The notes under the pieces are model-generated. The model ran no database searches. It was not told where the DNA came from and was given only the letters and a program-made list of their open reading frames with translations. Position numbers and translations under genes: made by a program. Positions 61,681 through 64,000 of a DNA stretch of 64,000 bases are shown piece by piece. Source of the DNA: Elusimicrobiota bacterium (GTDB lineage: Bacteria > Elusimicrobiota > Elusimicrobia > UBA1565 > JACRDR01); assembly GCA_016194745.1 (NCBI GenBank), contig JACQBA010000016.1:124001-188000 (forward strand), given 5' to 3'. Position 1 is the stretch's first letter; each line of letters begins with the position of its first letter.

Positions 61681-61704
61681 ATGCGCACGCCGGCGTCCGC
61701 ATGA
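61681..61704 (+). CDS. Seven-codon minigene MRTPASA overlapping the AI-2E transporter start
   Basis: ATG at 61681 opens a frame of seven codons that ends in TGA at 61702-61704. The stop overlaps the ATG of the next gene (61701) as ATGA. It has no Shine-Dalgarno sequence but begins at the predicted transcription start. It could be a leader peptide whose translation couples initiation of the transporter gene. Confidence 0.4.
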   Translation: MRTPASA

Positions 61705-62816
61705 CCTCCGCGCGAGAAAGCTCGAGCCGCCAGGACCGGGAGCGGGTGTTCAAGGGCTTCTTCTTCGCCCTTCTCGGCCTGCTCCTCTACCAGCTGTTCC
61801 GCATTTTCTCGCCCTTCCTGACCGCTCTCATGTGGTCGGCGACGCTGGCTCTCGTGTTCTATCCCCTTCATGCCGCGATCACCGCGCGCGTCAAGCAGAG
61901 GCACACGGCGGCGTTTCTCAGCACCGCGACGGTGGCGGTCATTTTCGTGCTGCCGCTGCTCGTCTGCGTCTGGCTCCTCGTGAAGGAGTCGGCCGAGCTC
62001 TATCCCATCGCGGACGCGCTGGTGAAGCGGACGAAGGACGCCGGCGTCTCCTCGCTCGAGACCTCGGTGCCGCCCGCGCTCCTGCCGCTGTGGCTCAAGG
62101 CCAAGCCCATGCTCCTCGGGATGCATATCGACCTCCAGAGCATGATCGCGCGCAACGCCGGGCTGATCGGCGAGACCATCGGCGAGGTCGGCGGCGGCAT
62201 CGCGCGAAACGTGGTGCTGCTCGGCGTCAACCTCGCGATCTTGTTCCTGAGTCTCTTTTTCTTCCTCAAAGACGGCGGCGCGGTCGTGCGGTGGCTGCTG
62301 GATGTCGTGCCGATGGAGACGGCGCACAAGGAGAACCTCGCCCGGCGGCTCTACGACGCCGTCACGGCCATCGTCCGCGGCGCGGTCCTGACGGCGGCCG
62401 GGCAGGGCCTGCTCGCGGGAATCGGGTTCGCGGTCACCGGCGTGCCCGTGCCGGTCGTCCTCGGCTTCGCGGCGGCGCTGACCGCGCTCATCCCGCCGTT
62501 CGGGCCCATGCTCGTCTGGGTGCCGGCGGTCCTGTACCTTTTGACCAAGTCGACCTCGGCCGGTCTGGTCCTATTAGCGTGGTGCGTGCTCATCGTCAGC
62601 GCGGTGGACAACGTCGTGCGTCCGATCATCATCGGCAGCAAGACCAAGCTGCCGTTCCTGCTGTTGTTCTTCGGGATCATGGGGGGCATGCGGGTGTATG
62701 GGTTCCTCGGGATCATCCTGGGACCGCTCTTGATCACGATGACGCTCGCGCTGATCCAGATCTATCGCGAGGAATATTCCGGCGCGAAGGCGGCCGGGTC
62801 CGCCTCCCGGTCCTGA
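61701..62816 (+). CDS. AI-2E (PerM) family transporter
   Basis: The 371-residue membrane protein has about eight transmembrane helices. The phrases FSPFLTALMWSATLALVFYPLH and GVPVPVVLGFAAALTALIPPFGPMLVW are the family signature. Members include the AI-2 exporter TqsA and Na+/H+ antiporters, so substrate is not certain. The start at 61701 overlaps the stop of the seven-codon minigene; the long open frame before it is not coding. Confidence 0.85.
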   Translation: MTSARESSSRQDRERVFKGFFFALLGLLLYQLFRIFSPFLTALMWSATLALVFYPLHAAITARVKQRHTAAFLSTATVAVIFVLPLLVCVWLLVKESAELYPIADALVKRTKDAGVSSLETSVPPALLPLWLKAKPMLLGMHIDLQSMIARNAGLIGETIGEVGGGIARNVVLLGVNLAILFLSLFFFLKDGGAVVRWLLDVVPMETAHKENLARRLYDAVTAIVRGAVLTAAGQGLLAGIGFAVTGVPVPVVLGFAAALTALIPPFGPMLVWVPAVLYLLTKSTSAGLVLLAWCVLIVSAVDNVVRPIIIGSKTKLPFLLLFFGIMGGMRVYGFLGIILGPLLITMTLALIQIYREEYSGAKAAGSASRS

Positions 62817-62873
62817 TCGGCCGCCGGGCGCGCTCCTGGAGCGGCAGGACGCGTCATCGGCGCGTCGATTTTA

Positions 62874-62882
62874 TGCTATAAT
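62874..62882 (+). promoter_or_regulatory. Extended -10 promoter of tpiA
   Basis: TGC-TATAAT is a perfect extended -10 box. It lies about 35 bases before the GTG start, with a leader that carries AAAAGGAGC. This gene is of the leader-plus-ribosome-site class. Confidence 0.6.
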
Positions 62883-62916
62883 TTAGTCCGCTCGATCCTA
62901 GGAAAAGGAGCAAAGT

Positions 62917-63726
62917 GTGGCCAATATGTCCACAGGTTCCGCGAAGTCCCTCCGCCGTCCTCTTATCGCCGGCAATTGGAAGATGAATTTGGGCTTGAAG
63001 GACTCGGTCGACCTCGTCCGCCAGCTCGTCGACGGGGCGCCGGCCGGCGGGTCGGGCCCCGAGATCATGGTCGCACCGCCGTTCACCGCCCTGACTGTGG
63101 TCGCCGAATTGCTGAAAGGCAAGTCGATCAAACTCGGCGCCCAAAACATGCACCCGGAGGCCTCGGGCGCGTTCACCGGCGAGGTCTCGCCGAGCCAGCT
63201 TTTGGACGTCGGCTGCAGCCACGTCATCCTCGGCCACTCGGAGCGGCGCCGGATGTTCGGCGATACTGACGCGTTCATCAAAAAGAAGCTCCAGGCGGCG
63301 GTCAAGCTCAAGCTCGTCCCGGTCCTCTGCATCGGCGAGACGCTCGAGGAGCGCGAATCGAACCGTACGTTCCGGGTGCTCGAGACGCAGATCAAGGGCG
63401 CTCTCGAAGGATTCGCGCCGACCGACTTGGCGCAGCTTGTGGTCGCCTACGAGCCGGTCTGGGCCATCGGCACCGGCAAGACGGCGACTCCGGACCAGGC
63501 GCAGCAGGCGCACGCGTTCGTCCGGCAGCAGCTCAAGGGACTGTACGGAGAAGGCTGGGCGCAAAGCGTCCGCATCCTCTATGGCGGATCGGTCACCCCG
63601 GAAAACGTCGACGAGCTGATGTCGCAGCCGGACGTCGACGGCGCGCTCGTGGGCGGCGCGAGTCTCAAGCCGGTGGGATTCTTGCGCATCATCAATTTCA
63701 AGGCGGGGACGAAGGCCTCCGCCTAA
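62917..63726 (+). CDS. tpiA: Triosephosphate isomerase
   Basis: The 269-residue glycolytic enzyme has N20 and K22 in AGNWKMN, the electrophilic histidine in ILGHSERR, the base glutamate in AYEPVWAIGTGKTA and the phosphate loop YGGSVTPEN. The GTG at 62917 has GGAG 6 bases upstream; the ATG at 62926 is less well spaced. The N-terminus is about 12 residues longer than in most family members. Confidence 0.95.
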   Translation: MANMSTGSAKSLRRPLIAGNWKMNLGLKDSVDLVRQLVDGAPAGGSGPEIMVAPPFTALTVVAELLKGKSIKLGAQNMHPEASGAFTGEVSPSQLLDVGCSHVILGHSERRRMFGDTDAFIKKKLQAAVKLKLVPVLCIGETLEERESNRTFRVLETQIKGALEGFAPTDLAQLVVAYEPVWAIGTGKTATPDQAQQAHAFVRQQLKGLYGEGWAQSVRILYGGSVTPENVDELMSQPDVDGALVGGASLKPVGFLRIINFKAGTKASA

Positions 63727-63734
63727 GAGGGATC

Positions 63735-64000
63735 ATGGACCAGAATCCGGAGTTGGCGCAGCAGATCACCGCGAAGGTCGTCGAGCGGATGGAGCGCTCC
63801 AAGACGCAGATTCCGATCGGCGTGTCGAACCGCCACGCGCATCTCTCGCAGGACCATTGGGACGTGCTCTTCGGCAAGGACACGCAGCCCCGGAAATTCC
63901 GCGCGGTCAAGCAGCCCGGGTTTTGGGCCGCCTACGAGACGATCAAGATCGAGGGACCGAAGGGCGAGGTCAACAATATCCGCCTCGTCGCCCCTCACCG
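63735..64000 (+). CDS. pduL: Phosphate propanoyltransferase PduL-like, N-terminal part (3' end outside window)
   Basis: The visible 88 residues start 8 bases after tpiA with an AGAGGG ribosome site. IPIGVSNRHAHLSQDHWDVLFG carries the two histidines of the PduL zinc site, and the following QPGFWAAYETIKIEGPKGEV also matches. PduL makes acyl phosphates from acyl-CoA, as an alternative to Pta; some copies belong to microcompartments and some act in acetate metabolism. No compartment shell genes are visible before the window ends. Confidence 0.85.
   Translation, partial: MDQNPELAQQITAKVVERMERSKTQIPIGVSNRHAHLSQDHWDVLFGKDTQPRKFRAVKQPGFWAAYETIKIEGPKGEVNNIRLVAPH

Noticed and set aside
63735..64000. 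Bacterial microcompartment locus from pduL
   Set aside because: Only the first 88 codons are visible and no shell protein gene is present, so no claim can be made.

Overview
The window is a chromosomal segment from a high-GC, diderm (Gram-negative) bacterium. The evidence for an outer membrane is a strongly promoted porin-like barrel, an LptD-type LPS assembly protein, pal-cpoB-tolB, Lgt and several lipoproteins. Most genes are ordinary housekeeping genes. I see no phage, insertion sequence, CRISPR array, rRNA or tRNA. The phylum cannot be fixed from here. The gene mix (RF1-PrmC-MurA-FolC-LptD, HpnCDE, many secreted proteins of unknown function, very high GC) makes me think of a high-GC Elusimicrobiota-like lineage, but that is a guess.

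Layout. 1-8.5 kb: MFS transporter tail, a heme protein and a lactonase-fold propeller protein, two CheY-like receivers, a chemoreceptor, the porin, and two secreted proteins. 8.6-9.9 kb: a lone ABC-type substrate-binding protein. 10-17 kb: rpmE-prfA-prmC-murA-folC-lptD. 17-22.7 kb: an M50 peptidase, then rmlA-epimerase-rmlB-tdk-CDP-diacylglycerol diphosphatase-like lipoprotein. 22.7-27 kb: pal-cpoB-tolB and companions. 27-34 kb: MFS, metallo-hydrolase/rhodanese fusion, PKD surface protein, gpmA, GGDEF protein, OmpR-type regulator. 34-37 kb: a PilZ protein and an ABC-2 exporter. 37-43 kb: rplU-rpmA-obgE-hpnC-hpnD-hpnE-dcd. 43-53 kb: unknown secreted and membrane proteins, a class III cyclase, rplM-rpsI, an aminotransferase, DUF72 and asnB. 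53-64 kb: a tandem cystine-knot-like lipoprotein, lgt, an AurF-like diiron protein with a PAP2 protein, a five-gene phosphoester-type operon, an AI-2E family transporter, tpiA and the start of pduL.

Three non-gene signals stand out. First, three intergenic elements (near 37.7, 42.8 and 49.0 kb) are built of 7-bp units of the form AGTNNYG in two facing arms. The unit type differs between elements but agrees between the two arms of each element; one element supplies the N-terminus of a protein. Second, about sixteen transcription units have a -10 box, often of the extended TGn type, ending only 5-10 bases before the start codon. This predicts widespread leaderless or near-leaderless transcription, alongside a second class of genes with a leader and a clear Shine-Dalgarno sequence. 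Third, a seven-codon minigene overlaps the AI-2E transporter start, and an orphan promoter-plus-hairpin unit lies opposite the gpmA 3' end. The most unusual protein is a small lipoprotein with two tandem inhibitor-cystine-knot-like cysteine patterns.

Operons are tight. ATGA, GTGA and TAATG overlaps between stop and start are the rule, and they fix many of the starts given below. Promoters were read by eye and are predictions.
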